A stretch of 64,000 nt of DNA from Dreissena polymorpha (GCF_020536995.1 NC_068355.1:6712329-6776328); one strand, 5' to 3'. Shown: positions 1 to 15,400, counted from the first letter of the stretch. The notes: generated by a model not told the origin, from the letters alone. Made by a program: numbers and translations.

Positions 1-80
1 TTGCTTTACAGTAGTTTTTGTTAATAATTGACCACAAGAAAATTTCTATACGAATATGTTATTGATAGGACCATTATAAT

Positions 81-274
81 AGTATTTATGCCTAGCGTCT
101 AGAAAAAAGGCCTTGGCAAACAGCGTAGACCCAGCAAGGTCTGCGCTGTTTGCTTAAAATAATTTCTGTAAGAAATATTCTAAATATAGAAATAATTATA
201 CTAGACATCCCTAATTTTGGGAAAAAAATGATCCAATTTAGGATGGGAGAGTTCCTTAGGTATAAATGGGTTAA
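81..274 (-). repeat. MITE-B copy (TTAA-flanked palindromic element), partly deleted
   Basis: Copy of the abundant element whose ends read TTAACCCATTTATGCCTAG and its complement. The copy starts inside the left end (TTTATGCCTAGCG) and finishes with ATAAATGGGTTAA. The central palindrome that contains GATGAGACGCC in other copies is deleted here. It lies in the ankyrin gene, downstream of the donor of the exon at 315-401. Non-autonomous DNA transposon; TTAA targets suggest piggyBac or Kolobok mobilisation (inference). Confidence 0.8.
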
Positions 275-314
275 GACACTATGTACTATTATCCTTTGGT
301 CCTGCCTGTCTCAC

Positions 315-401
315 CTTGTCCTGGTAGCTGGCATCATTGAGCTTGTTGACCTTCTCTACATCTCCCCTTGCTGAGGCCTCAAACAGGCTGATGGCATGGT
401 T
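315..401 (-). CDS. Ankyrin gene, exon 16 (last visible)
   Basis: 29 codons between acceptor TTTTGTAG and donor AAG|GTGAGA. The peptide contains SLFEASARGDVEKVNKL, the A-helix/B-helix pattern of an ankyrin repeat. The next exon lies beyond the left edge. Confidence 0.8.
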
Positions 402-3400
402 CTACAAAATATTAGCAGCCCAGTACATTATAAGAAAACAGCGGAATAAAAAAGACCTATAAACTTGTTGTAACCACATCTTTGCAACTAACAGGAATAA
501 TGCCCTGGCACTGTTTTTTCAGCTAGGTTTAAGGACAAATACATTGAACATTGTAAGGTGTGCATCATTGTGCATAGGGCATTGGTTGAAAGGTGTGAAT
601 CATTGTACATAGGACATTGTAAGGTGTGCATCATTGTACATAGGGCATTGGTTGGAAGGTGTGAATCATTGTACATAGGGCATTGTAAGGTGTGCATCAT
701 TGTACATAGGGCATTGGTTGGAAGGTGTGAATCATTGTTCATAGGGCATTGTAAGGTGTGCATCATTGTACATAGGGCATTGGTTGGAAGGTGTGGATAA
801 TTGAACATAGGGCATTGGAAGGTATGGATCATTGTATATAGGGCATTTGAAGGTATGGATCATTGTAAATAGGGCATTGGAAGGTGTGAAACATTGTACA
901 TAGGGCATTCAAATGTGTGGATCATTGAACATATGGCATTGGAAGGTGTGGATCATTGTACATAGGTCATTGGAAGGTGTGGACCATTGTACATAGGGCA
1001 TTGGAAGGTGTGGATAATTGTACATAGGTCATTGGAAGGTGTGGATAATTGTACATAGGTCATTGGAAGGTGTGGACCATTGTACATAGGGCATTGGAAG
1101 GTGTGGATAATTGTACATAGGTCATTGGAAGGTGTGGACTATTGTACATAGGTCATTGGAAGGAGTGGATAATTGTACATAGGGCATTGGAAGGTGTGGA
1201 CCATTGTACATAGGGCATTGGAAGGTGTGTGGCATCATTGAACATAGGGCATTTAAACGTGTGGATCATTGTACATATGGCATTCAAATGTGTGGATCAT
1301 TGTACATATGGCATTGGAAGGTGTGGATCATTCTACATAGGTCATTGAAAGGTGTGGATCATTTTACATTGGGCATTGGAAGGTGTGGATCATTGTACAT
1401 ATGGCATTGGAAGGTGTGGATAATTGTACATATGGCATTGGAAGGTGTGAAACATTGTACATAGGGCATTCAAATGTGTGGATCATTGTACACATGGCAT
1501 TGGAAGGTGTGGATCATTCTACATAGGTCATTGAAAGGTGTGGATCATTGTACATATGGCATTGGAAGTTGTGGATAATTGTACATATGGCATTGGAAGG
1601 TGTGGAGCATTGTACATAGGGCATTGAAAGGTGTGGAAAATTGTACATGTGGCATTGGAAGGGGTTGATCTTTGTACATAGGTCATTGGAAGGTGTGGAT
1701 CATTGTACATAGAGCACTGGAAGGTGTGGATAATTGTACATATGGCATTGGAAGGTGTTGATCATTGTACATATGGCATTGGAAGGTGTGGATAATTGTA
1801 CATATGGCATTGGAAGGTGTGGATAATTGTACATATGGCATTAGAAGGTGTGGATTATTGTACATATGGCATTGGAAGGTGTGGATAATTGTACATAGGG
1901 CATCGGAAGGTGTGGATTATTGTACATAGGGCATTGGAAGGTGTGGATTATTGTACATAGGGCATCGGAAGGTGTGGATAATTGCAGGGATAAAAAAGTG
2001 TCCTGAACATATACACCTCATGGTGATGTCATGATTGCAATTCAATGTAATTATTTCAGGCAAACTGACCACTCGCCCAACAAACAGATGAACTAAAGTA
2101 TATCCTCTTGTAAACTCCATTTAAAGGTATGTAATGATATTCCAAACAGAGACTGTACACAGTATTAAGCAAACTTCATTTTCATCTAATATGTCTGGTT
2201 ACAGAAAGGCTAATATTTACACACATGCTTGGTTTCAGCCGATTAAGTGTTAATCTGCTTATTGTTGATTACAGTTGACTCTCTTTTCAGTCAATTGTGT
2301 TTGGTTTCACTTTAATTTTTTACTCACATTTGTATGATTACAGTCAAGTCCATTTTACTCACCCGTGTTTCCTTACAGTCAATACGGTGTTCACTTATAT
2401 TAGATTATGGTTACAATCAATTCAGTTCTTCCCCACCTGAGGTTGATTCATGACAAATAAGTTTTCATTCACGGTTTTCACCTGTGTTTGATTACAGTCT
2501 ATTTATTTTTCATACCCCTGTGCTTGTTTCAGTTTTCACTCATATTTGTTTGGTCAAAGTCAAATCAGTTACAGTAAATTGTATGTTAACAAACCTGTGT
2601 TAAGATACTGTCAATAAGGATTTGGCTTACCTGTGTTTGTTACTGGCAATTAGGTTTTTACCCACCTGTGTTTGCTTACTTTAAATTTCATTTTCACCCA
2701 CCTGTATGTCTTTACTTCAATAAAGTTTTCACCCACCTGTGTTTGTTAACTGTCAAATAAGGTTTCACCCACCAGTATTTGTTTACTGTCAATTAAGTTT
2801 ACACATACATGTATGTGTGTGTGTGCGTTTACTGTCAATTAATTTTCACTTACCTTTGTTTCTTTACTGTCAATTAAGTTTTCACCCACCTGTGTTTGTT
2901 TACTGTCATTAAGTTTTCACCCACCTGTGTTTGGTTACTGTCAATTAAATGTTTACCCACCTGTGTTTGGTTACAGTCGATCCATGTCTTAACATTATGC
3001 TTCTCAGCTATTTTCACCAACTTTTGGTCCAAAGATTCACCAGCCTGAAGAAAGAACAAGCAAAGAAAATCTTTATTATGAAGATTTTATATAAGTTCGA
3101 AATCGACAATCATCTATGAAACAAAAGATTTTTATCTCTATATATTTAAATTAAATTTATATAATATCAAGGTTTTATATCACTTGTTAGATTGTTTAAA
3201 GTCTACATGTCATTTGAAGATGCCTGCTACTATAGAATTCATGAAAGTATATGAGCACCACTCTATGAAAACCAGCTTAATCCACTTGCATAAAATATTG
3301 CATCACAGCCCAACTAATCAGTAAAGTGTAACCAAGGGCAACACTTTCTTCTTTAATGGAATTTTTCAAAGTGTTTAATCTCTTCATGGGAGGGTTTATG

Positions 3401-6400
3401 TCCGGCCCCTATAAAACTGACGGGAGGGTTTTTGTCCGGGAAGGAATTTGTCCGGTATTCGTATGCAGATGCATTACAGCACAGTTTTCTCAGAGCTCAT
3501 ATATTTTCTTTCCCTGACAAATAATAATCATCTTTTTCAGCATCAATAAATATAAAGCGAATGCAGACATAGCCCAACCAGAACCCAACATTTGAATCAG
3601 ACACTTACTTTTGGCAAAGCCATGTGATTTGTTAAATTTGGGAAACGTGGTCTCAGATAATAATACTCTTTATGACATGAGATGAGCGTGCTGTATAAAA
3701 TTCCAAAAGAGTATACAAATAGTGAGACAGATTAAACGTTAGAAAAGAACATCAATTTTCTTCCACATGTTTTGCCAATTTAGAGGACAGTGTAATTAAA
3801 ATACAAAATCAAATTGTGTACATACATTTATGCATTCAGATTTTATTGGCAACAAGTGGCAATCTTTTATAACAGTGTCATAAGATTCAGCGTATCATTT
3901 AATAAAAAAAAAATGTTTGAATGCTAAGGTTATCATTTGATTCAAAATTGTACACAAAGATTCTATGTCTTTAAGGAAAAAAAGGGAAAATTAAGCATAT
4001 TCAAAGCAAAGGAGTCACAAGAGCAAATACACCAATAACAACCAAATTCGTTGAATTGATATCCCCCACCAAAAATACATTTTTTGACAGATGGGTGGAG
4101 GAACTGACTGAAGGACTATACCTCCCATTCTATATCCCGTGCTTTTGGCGGGGGATAATAATAAGGATACATATAAGAAGAACTGGTAGCTAATGGTACA
4201 CCAATTGTTGAAGACTTAACCTGGTAATTTGCTACCACCTGACTCAGATTTAAACATGATCAAGATAAACATTCCAACCAAGTTTCTTCAAGGTTGAGCT
4301 CTTTTACGGCTTTTGATTGCTAACAAGGTCGTTTTTTACCTTGAGGTTTCTGGACACACATGACCAAGATATTCTAAATATTGCCAAGATAACCCTTGTG
4401 ACCAAGTTTCAAATTCATCATATAACTAGACCTAGATATAGTAAAAATAAACTTACTGACCAAGATTTATCAAGATAAAAAGAAAAATGTGACAGATTGA
4501 TAACAAGCTTAAAGTAGATGACGCACAATACAAACCACATGACACGTACCACCATGACAGTCTTGATGCCGAACGTTGGGTGAAAACATGAGTCGTGTTC
4601 TGAGAAAACTGGGCATAATGCATGTGTGTTAAAAAAATGTCGTCCCAGATTAGCCTGTGCAGTCCACACAGGCTAATCAGGGACGACACTTTCCGTCTAA
4701 ATTGGATTTTTGCTAAGAAGAGACTTCATTTAAATGAAAATGTCATAAAAGCGGAAGGTGTCGTCCCTGTGCGGACTGCACAGGCTTATCTGGGACGACA
4801 CTTTACGCACATGCATTATGCCCAGTTTTCTCAGAACATGACTCACATTTGCTTGCCATGAGCACATCCTACTCAGAGGAGCAATGACAGCCAGAAGAGA
4901 CAAGGAATTCTTTTTTGAGTACTATAGCTTGAAGTGATCAGTCATTAATGTTTTCAGAAAATTTAAATAAAAGTTAGTATTGAGATTTGTTTTTCAAACA
5001 GTTTCTTGAAAATTTCATAAACAACATAAACATACAGTAATACAAGGGACAATATTCACAAAGGTCCTCACAGAAACATATAAAATTTCAAATATTTGTG
5101 CAATTCAAAAGGCGTCTTGCTTTTTAAGGTACAGAGCTATTGGTTTACATATAATTGTTTAAAAAAAGGTAAATATAGCTAAAATGATTTATATTATACC
5201 TTTTGTAGGTAAAAAAGTATGGATCTCAATTAAACATTCAAACTTAAATTTTGACTACAGTACATTGCAACTTAAAATTGTCTTGGGAGCTTTTGCATAC
5301 CGGCTCAGCTGACTTTAAGGATCGAAGGCTTTGCATAAACCTTTGAGATGTAGTATAGTCTATCTATAAGGCAGACGATTGCTTAGATTAGTACATTTAC
5401 TTCACAAGACACAAATTTAGTTCACTGACTTACATATGAGACACGTTCTGAGAAAACGGGGCTAAATACATGTGCGTTAAGCGTCGTCCCTGATTAGTCT
5501 GTGTGGTCCCAGATTAGCCTGTGCAGTCCACACAGGCTAATCAGGGACGACACTTTCCACCTAAATTCAATTTTTGCTTTGAAGAGACTTCGTTTAAACG
5601 AAAAATGTCATAAAGCGGAAAGTGCGGTCCCTGATTAGCCTGTGCATTAAGCCCAGTTTTCTCAGAACGCGGCACATTTATATTTGGTTAATCGTTATTT
5701 AAGATTTTGAGGATTTTGCATAGGCTAATCTTGCACATACATTCCACGTTTATGGACTTTTTCATTTAAAGATTTTTAAGTCCAATCTACAGAGGCTTAT
5801 CAGGGACAATACTTTATACATTTGCTTTAAGCCCCGTTTTCCTAGAGGGATTCCTCATTTGTATTGGTATTATTTAAGGCATTTTACTTGTTAACATGAG
5901 TATATGCGGTTTTGCCATAAACCTTAAGTAGCCGGTGTTATGTTATTTGTGTATACAAATAAGATACAACAATAATTAGAAATAAGTCACAGACACTTTT
6001 TGAACCCACAAAACATATTTGGACACGGACAAGGCGTCTTTATATTGTACAGTTGCAAAAAGGGCCATAATTTAGTGAAACTGGTTGCTGCCAAAATTCC
6101 TTTGTTTAAGATCATGTTAGCACTAGGCCCATTAAACTGTGAACATTTGAACAAGATTCACTGTATTTCCTTAAAGATCATAAAAACATTAAGGTCATTC
6201 AGCAAGATCTAAGGAGTAGTTAAAGAGGACTGCAAATCCCAAGCTGGTAATTACCACTAAGGTACAGACGATCAGATGGACAAGTTCAATGCCTAACGCC
6301 ATGGGGGCATACAAATATTAAAAAATATTAATTGAACTAAACAGAACAAAATAGTGATATCATGAAACCACAAAGTGAATAAATAAAGTTGTTTTTTTGG

Positions 6401-9400
6401 TTCAGTAACATAGGGGCATTATAGACAAAGGAAGTCTATTTATAAATATTTAAAAAAAAGATTGGAAATAAAACTTTTGTTACTAACAGACAAAAGGTAC
6501 CAAAAGCATTATTATTATGAACAGGTAATTAAAAAAACTTTTTTTGCTGGAACAAATTGTATAATACATTAAAATTAGTTAAATATTCCTAAAAATACAT
6601 AAAATATTAGTCACACACATAACAGGGGATAATGAGTATAATTCTGGATATCAATGAGTGATTACCTGGGTATCTTTTTCCTGTAAACATGAGATGTATG
6701 TACAGAGTGGTCAAATGGAAATATCATTAAGATGCATTTTTGCTTATTTCATAGAGATATTTGAGTAACGTTCTGAGAAAACTGGGCATAATGCATGTGC
6801 GTAAAGAGTCGTCCCAGATTAGCCTGTGCAGTCTGGTATTTTTAGTTTCAAGGAAGTCCCTCCTTACCAAAAGTCATGTTTAGGCGGAAAGTGTCATCCC
6901 TGATTAGCCTGTGCGGACTGCACAGTCTTATCTGGGACGACACTTAACGCACATGCATTATGCCCAGTTTTCTCAGAACACTACTCATATAATTTAAACT
7001 ATGGCATTTGTAAAAACCAAGTTAAAGATACTGTTATTTGGCAAGAATACTAACTGTAACCTTAACAATGTTATGTTTTCGTAAATATGTAACATGTTAG
7101 TCTAAACATAAAGGCCTTAGTCTCAATGTTGCTCATCTGCAACTGTAATAAACTGAAATATTTTGATAATCTTTTGTGATGCTTCAATAATCATTTAGAA
7201 TTTGGCCGAAACATCATATGAATAAGTCTTCTGAGTATTTTTTATGTCAATTGGTCAAAAACTGAAGAATATAAATTTTTGACAAGCTCTTTATTTAAAC
7301 TGACAGTATTACTATAACTTCATTTTGATAGCTCATGACCACAGGAGTTTGATCTTATATAATCATAATAGCAACAAAAAAAACAATTTTGCATGCTGAG
7401 GTACTGAGACTGGTGGGAAAAGCAAACATTCTACTTCTAAAACATGGACCCTTAAATTTTTTGTAATGACAGGTTTTATTCACATACAGTAGTATCAGTA
7501 AATTTTGTTATATTGTTTTTATCTCTGATTGTATTTTGTATCAAAGATATTAAATTTACATTAATTCCAAGCATGTGGAAAAAATTATATACATCTATAT
7601 ATACCTACAAAGGCATGTATTCCAAATGCAAACAGAAAAAAAATTGAAAAGGTTGTAACTTCCATAAAAATAACCGTATAAATAATGAGCTAATGATGGG
7701 TAAAATTCCTTAATTAAGTGTCAGTTGACTATAAACAATGTTGTCAAATATTAGTTATGCCAGAAATGAAAATTTAATTGAAATAATTTGCAATCATATT
7801 TATCTGTTTGCAATCTGTTGGAAAATATTTTTTCAATTAACAAATTCTATCAATAGCTTTATTTTTTTAATGACTACCCTCCTATGTAATTGCATGCCCA
7901 AACACGTCTACATAAGCCAAACATTATTAAAACTTCATAAGCTAACAATTTTAAATGAGATACAATATGTGTTACATACCTCGTCAACAATGTTTAACAG
8001 TTCTTGTGGGTAGAAGGCCACTGGGAATAATCTTAGGACTATTGCAGGAAGCTCTTTTGCTATGTACTAAAAGTTGAAGAGAAAATTATGTTGTAACAGC
8101 ACTATGACTATTAACTCTTTCAGTGCTGGAACTGAATTTTGAAGGCCTTTGCAAACAGTTTGGATCCAGATGAGACGCCACAGAACGTGGCGTCTCATCA
8201 GGATCCAAACTGTTTGCTATTCTGATAGTATTCTTTGATAAAAAATCGAAGAAATGCAAATTTGAGAAATTAAGCAGAAAACATTTTTGCAGACAACAAA
8301 TTTCCCAGCATGCAAAGTGTTAAGGTTTGAGCCTGCATGATGTCAATCAAATATATTATCCACTAATATCAAAATAAAAAGCAATAACATCAGTAGAAGC
8401 ATTTCCCTAGTCACCTTTTTTAAATGTGTTACTAATGTCAAATACTATTATGCAACATGACACATACAATATTAATGATAGTTAAAAATATAAAACATTT
8501 GTAACAAAACACTTATTCCATTTACATAAATTTGCAGCAAAACATACATATTTTTTATAATTCAACATCGCCTGAACAATCAATAAATAGACAATTAAGG
8601 GATGTACTCATTTTACCCTGTCGATCATTTTCACAGTGCTGTCCCGACCGCGTTTTTGAGCGAGCTCGCGTGCAGTGAACCCATCCTTGTTCCTGTCCAT
8701 CAATGAGTAACCTCCCCTGACTTTGATCAGCCAATGAATGGTCTGTGTGTCCACACCCTCCTCGATGGCTCGCAGCAGGGGGGTGTTCCCATTCTGATAA
8801 TCATTGTGAATAATTTCTCAATCTTTGACATCTATTTTATGTCTATTAGAGTTAAAGAAATTCATGCTTACACATTTTGACAAAATGAATGATCACTTTT
8901 GAAAGTACAGATAGATATAAAAAAAAAATCACTTGATGAAACACTCGATTGTTGATGCTTGTTAACTATTTCTGGCATTTTTGAAATATTCCTGATATTC
9001 ATAAATTAAGTTTATTTTTTGACAGTCATTAACTATTTCTGACAACCATTAATCTTTTCTTTCATGAATTATTTTTGACACTTATGAACCCTTTTTTACA
9101 TATATGAACAAAACAAACATTCGAAATATTTTGGATCTGACATTCATCAACTATTTACACCGAGTGTTAGCTATTTCTGACAGTAAACCATTTGTTACAT
9201 TCATGAAGAGTTTCTGATATTCATGTACCATCTCTGACATTTGTTCCCGTTTTCTATTTATTAAAAATTTATGATATTCATTAACAATTTCAAGACAATC
9301 ATTATCAATTTCAGACATTTTATGTCAGAAAAATGAAAGAAATTTGCTCTACAAACGTATAATTTTGTTATGCCAACTGATAAACTGACCTCGAACAAAC

Positions 9401-12400
9401 CTAAAGACAGAGTCTCTGTAAAATATACAGTTTGTGCCCTTAAACTTTTTCGGCCCAGGTATACTAAACATGTTTAAATGAAAACTCCAAATATAATTAT
9501 AAACCTGATCTTTTTCGCTGTGTTCCCTGTCATCATGTAGAACAGTCTGTAGTAGTTTAACAATGTTCACATCAAGATCCCTTCTCAATGCCTTCTGGTA
9601 CAAGGGGATTGTGACATTGGTCTTCTCATTCTCCCTCACTCGCATCTGTGCAACATTTGCGCCATTATCCACAAGAAGTTTCACAAGCTCGTAGTTGTTC
9701 ACCTCTACTGCATGGCTGAGTATAGTCTTCCCTATACGATCCTGAATATGAATATAATATGTTTAAGCTACATTATCCTTTTTTTCAATTTTCTATATTC
9801 AAATATACATTGGAAACATGAATACGTATACAATTCCTGGAAATAAAAATAAAATCTTTTTTAGATTTTAATGATCTTTTTATCAATGATCTTAACAGAT
9901 CTTTTGTATAATGTTAAAATGCATATGTAGAGTTTATATATGTACCAGCATTATTGTATTTTAGTTGCAATGGACAAACAATGAAGAAGACAAGATAATC
10001 ATATTAAGACATGAATTAAACTGGATCTAATGAAGAATAACATCATTGAATATCTGGAATTCAATTTTGATTGAAATCAGAAACAAGAAATATCTTTTTT
10101 TAAAGATAAATTTACAGTGTTGATTGTGGTTAGTTTTGATGAAAAAATCAAAAGTTATATCAATGAGATCAAAGTTAGCGAATGCCTTTATCTGCGCAGT
10201 TCTTAGCTGCATCACACGCAAAACACTTAATGGGTGTTGTGCCACATTTTGTGGCTTTATTCCCTTTGTTCAATATTATTGATCATATATCTTTAGATAC
10301 AGAATAGAAAAATTCAAGAAGAAGGAAAATAAATGAAAACAAACACCCCAATCATCCCTACATATTTGAAATATTTATATAGGCGTTGTTCAAACAGACC
10401 TGTTTTAGTGGTTTGTCTGACATTGTTATTTGATTCTATTATGTATAGTTTCATGAATCATTGCGCTCATGCTTAATAAATTGTTCTATATGGTGGAATA
10501 TTTCAAATGAAATTAATCAAAACTGTTACTTATCATGTAATTGCTGAAATTAATTAAGAATCTATGATTGACATGCAATAATAATATCGCCAAATATCTA
10601 CACTTTTATCTTTCCGGTCTAAACTGCAAGTTAACATAGTTAATGTGATAGCGTATATATTTTGTTACTGACGGCGAACTGACCTTGATTGCAGGTTGGA
10701 ATGGAATGCATTTAAGTGAGGTAAAAATTCCACTGCTGTAAACAATTTAAAATATTTTCGTCAAAGCGTATATCAGACTAGGGAACAACAATACTTAAAT
10801 GATCTAAAATATACATTTCCACAGAATGCCATACATGTACAGCAGCAATTATACTAAATATAAGAAAACAGCCTTTAAATACAAACGCTCCTGCGCTGAC
10901 AATCTTCTAAATATAAAGGGACACACACAAACCATATTGATGTCGTGGGTTGAGAATGAAACTGTTCTAAATCTCAAGCCTTTTCATTAGAGATGATATT
11001 GTTTCATGCTCAACACATAATTAACATCGTTGCAAAACGCACTGTAGTATCCCTTTCCATACCCAAAACTTCCCCAAAATAGATAGTTAATTGAATATCA
11101 TATTAATGTAAACGTGAAAACTGTTTGTAGACTGCACACTTTATATTTTGAAAAGTGTCAGGCCTACTGGCGGGAAATTTTGTATTCAAATTCATTGGAT
11201 GCTTACAAAAGTCAGCCAAGGTGAAAATCAGTTAAGCCAAAAAAAAATCATCCCCTAAAATTGATTAAAACTTGTACTGCGTGGGATTTTTACCCTGTAT
11301 CTGGTGTTGACACAAAGGCCAGGGTTTTCCTGGGATATTTACCCTGTGTCTGGTGTTGACACAAAGGCCAGGGTTTTCCCTGGATATTTACCCTGTATCT
11401 GGTGTTGACACAAAGGCCAGGGTTTTCCTGGGATATTTAACCTATATCTGGGGTTTACACAAAGGCCAGAGTTTTCCTGGGATATTTACCCTGTATCTGG
11501 TGTTGACACAAAGGCCAGGGTTTTCCTGGGATATTTACCCTGTATCTGGTGTTGACACAAAGGCCAGGGTTTTCCTGGGATATTTACCCTGTATCTGGTG
11601 TTGACACAAAGGCCAGGGTTTTCCTGGGATATTTACCCTGTATCTGTTGTTGACACAAAGGCCAGGGTTTTCCCACAGAACTGTTCTAGCCAACTCAGCA
11701 TCTTCACACAGCACTGCATGAATCAGCTCCTGTACATGGGTGTTTGAAATACAGACAGGGCTTCATGAGAGGTCTGGGATAATGTGGCTTAATGCATGTG
11801 CGTAAAGTATTGTCCTAAATTAGCCTGTGCAGTCTGCACAGATTTATCTGGCATTATACTTTCTGCTTTTATGGAATTTTAAATTTAAAGGTTATCTTTT
11901 TTACAATAAAATCCAGTTAAGGTAGAAAATGTTGTAACCGCTTGAACTGTGAGGACTGCACAGGCTAATCTATGACAAAACATTGCGCACATGCATTAAG
12001 TCCCCATTCAATCCATTCAATTCAATCAATTCAATAATTATATACATCTCATTAGTATAAGGATATACTAGTATTAGTATAGTAACATCACATGTTAGAA
12101 AGATCATACGCTGGTTGGCCTGTAGTCTGACAGCAGCTGGAATGCCTTCTTGGCAGTGTCTTTCTCCTTCTTGTACTCGTTCTTCAGGCTTGGCTTCACG
12201 TCTGTAAGGGGGAGAGACTCCGCCTTATCTCGCGTCCACTCAAGCAGGGACTTGCCTTCCTATAGAGTATGACGCAAGAATGATGTTATGTAACTGTGAA
12301 ATTCAGTGCTACAAAATTTGACTATGATATGTGTAAGGCAACCATGAAACTAAGCATTATGAAATTGTACTTGCAAAATGTATTGAACATAATTATTACA

Positions 12401-15400
12401 TTAATGAGCTGCGCTTTGTGAAAAGGAAGTTTAATGCATGTGCGTAAAGTGTCGTCTCAGGGACAACACTTTCTGCCTTAAGTTGATTTTTGCTAAGAGA
12501 TTTTTATGAAACAAAAATATCATGAAAGCAGATAATGTCGTCCCTGATTAGCCTGTGTGGAATCCACAAGCTAATCTGGAATGACACTTTATGCACATGC
12601 ATTAAACCCCATTTTCACAGAGAGCAGCTAATATTAAATGTATTGAAGTTCATACCAGCAGATAATCCCCTCCTAGTGATCATATGAAACGGGATCAGGC
12701 AAGTATTGTTTTTAATTCTTTAGACTGGCAATAGGCATTATTTCAAAGTATATGTTACTTTTTAATCACATGTTAATATCTAAATAAATTCATTAATATA
12801 TTTTATACTGTAACAGATATTTATAGATCTAATGCACTGCAAATCATTTAAGACATTTTACCTCCATTAATGGTAATATTTCATTAAAAAATATCTACTG
12901 TTTTCTCTTACATGCACACAAATCTGCTCTCTCCATTAAAAAGTAAATAAGTAATTGAAATATTTCACATGTCATGTATACCAATAGCGCATATACTTGT
13001 AGGCAATACATAATTTGTAAAGTTAGAGCAAAGTTGTGTAAGGATATTAAACTTATTGTTATAGCTAGCTTGTATACTGGATGAATAATTCAGCAGAAAT
13101 AAATTTAACAATTACACTTTTAAATGAAGAAAAAGAACACCAGCTTTCTTTTACACTTGTTTTATGAATGCAAATTATAAATTAAGTTGACATACTGATA
13201 TTCATCATCAGTCTGACATACAGGTTTCCTATACATCACATGTATATCATATATATCTTATATCACATGATTATATCACATATATGACTTTTTGAGTCAG
13301 ACTGACTGGCATTTTATGATTTATTTATATAGCCTATAGTCTGACAGCTTGTTTGAAGTTTCACACTCAAAACTAGAGATAACAATTGAGTCGCGTTCTG
13401 AGAAAACTGGGCATAATGCATGTGCGTAAATTGTTGTCCCATATTAGACTGTGCAGTCCGCACAGGCTACATCAGGGACAACACTTTCCACCTGAACAAG
13501 ATTTTCGGTAAGAAGGAACTTCTTTTAAACGGAAAATACCATTAAAGCGGAAAGTGTCGTCTCTGATTAGCCTGTGCAGACTGCACAGGCTAATCTGGTA
13601 CAACACTTTACCTAAATGCATTATGCCCAGTTTTCCCTGAACACGACTCAATTGTTCTCTCAGGCAAATGTTATTATCATGCATCTAATCATTGAATGAG
13701 ATTGAACAAAGTGTGCAAAGTGTGTAAGATGGTAAGTTTAACCCATTTATGCCTAGTGGACTCTCCCATCATTCTAAATTGGATCAATTTATTTCCAAAA
13801 TTAGGGATGTCTAGTATATTTATTTCTATATTTAGAATATTTCTTACAGAAATTCCTTTAAGCAAACAGCGCAGACCCAGATGAGACGCCACATCATACG
13901 GCGTCTCATCTGAGTCTACTCTGTTTGCCAAGGCCATTTTTCTAGATGCTAGGCATAAATCGGTTAAATACATGGCCCTGCTCCAATATTGAACTTCTTT
14001 CATATACATGTATTAAATATACTTAAAGCCAATTTAACCGCACCTAACGTCTTGTTACCTTAATAGCCCCTGTTCCCGGTGAACAACTTACCTTGACCCT
14101 GGTGTGGACATTACACCAGCTCCGTTTATACAGTCGGTACAACATGTTGAAATGGTTATCACGCACTGCCACTATCACACTTGGCTAAAAAAACACACAC
14201 TTCAAAGCTAGCTGTATTGAAAAAACCTACATTTGGAATGCAATAACTTCACAAAAACATATCACTGGGTACACATGTCATAAGACCCATTTTTGCATGA
14301 TGCTGCTCAATTAACCCATTTATGCCAAGTGCACTCTATATTTAGAATATTTCTTACAGATATTCCTTAAAGCAAACAGCGCAGACCCTGATGAGACGCT
14401 GCATGATGCGTTGTCTCATCTGGGTCTACGCTGTTTGCCAAGGCCTTTTTTCTAGACGCTAGGCATAAATGGGTTAATGGTTAGATGGAAACGAAATTAA
14501 CAGAGGGCTGAGTCATTGTCCATGAAATATTCAAAATGTTGTCTTTACAACTTTATTTATCAAACACCTGTACCAAAATGCACTTACAAGGGTGTATTAC
14601 ATTTAACTTTCATATAGCTACATTCAAATGGTAGTTGCGATTGTAAACTAAATTGATTTTCAATAGTCTTTACCATAAGTTTTTGGTAGCCATAGAGTTC
14701 TATTTATGAAGCTTCAATATTTGCATAAACACTTGCTGAAGATAATTAATGTTCATTATATAATTAATTTGGAGTAAATAAAATGCATGGATAGGATTAT
14801 TTCTTAGGCATGTAATTGTATTAAGTGTAAGAACTCAAATCAGCAAAGTCTAAGCATATATAGCAACTACACAATAAAAACACACTTATTTAGCACTGAC
14901 ACAAATAAAACATATTCTCTTACTCTCAAACTCAAGAAATACTGAAGTTTACATCAATAATAAATAAAAAAGAAAACTACACATGTATGATATTGCAACA
15001 AAATATGGCAGATTATCAAACGTGTGCCTAGCCAAACTAAACTAAGAAATCAATATTCATTGTCAGATAAAAAGCATGATGTCAACTCGAAAGCCTGACC
15101 AATCATTCTGTAACCTCCAAGAGTGGAGCAGATATACCAAATATGAGTATCCAAAGATGACCCTATCTAGCAAAATAATATTTGTCTACAATGACTGCAT
15201 ATGTACCTTACAAACAGAATTGACTGAACACCAAAACAATTTGAATGTCAACAGAATGTTTGGGTGTGATTTCACAACAGCTACCACCAATCCGGGCTAT
15301 ATTAGAACAATAAGTGGGGCACAATTTTTAAGAAAATCAGAAACATTTATTATACATATATTATACAGATGGAAACCCTGAAGTATTCATTATTTGTATG

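Noticed and set aside
488-832. 114-codon minus-strand frame and matching plus-strand frame with 22-residue repeats
   Set aside because: Both come from the 66-bp tandem unit, which is divisible by three; no codon signal, and it lies in an intron.
540-1985. CRISPR-like array (about 31-bp repeats)
   Set aside because: Repeats are contiguous with no unique spacers, and the setting is a eukaryotic intron.
11353-11604. Plus-strand 83-codon repetitive frame
   Set aside because: It is the 49-bp donor-derived array read on the opposite strand of the ankyrin gene.
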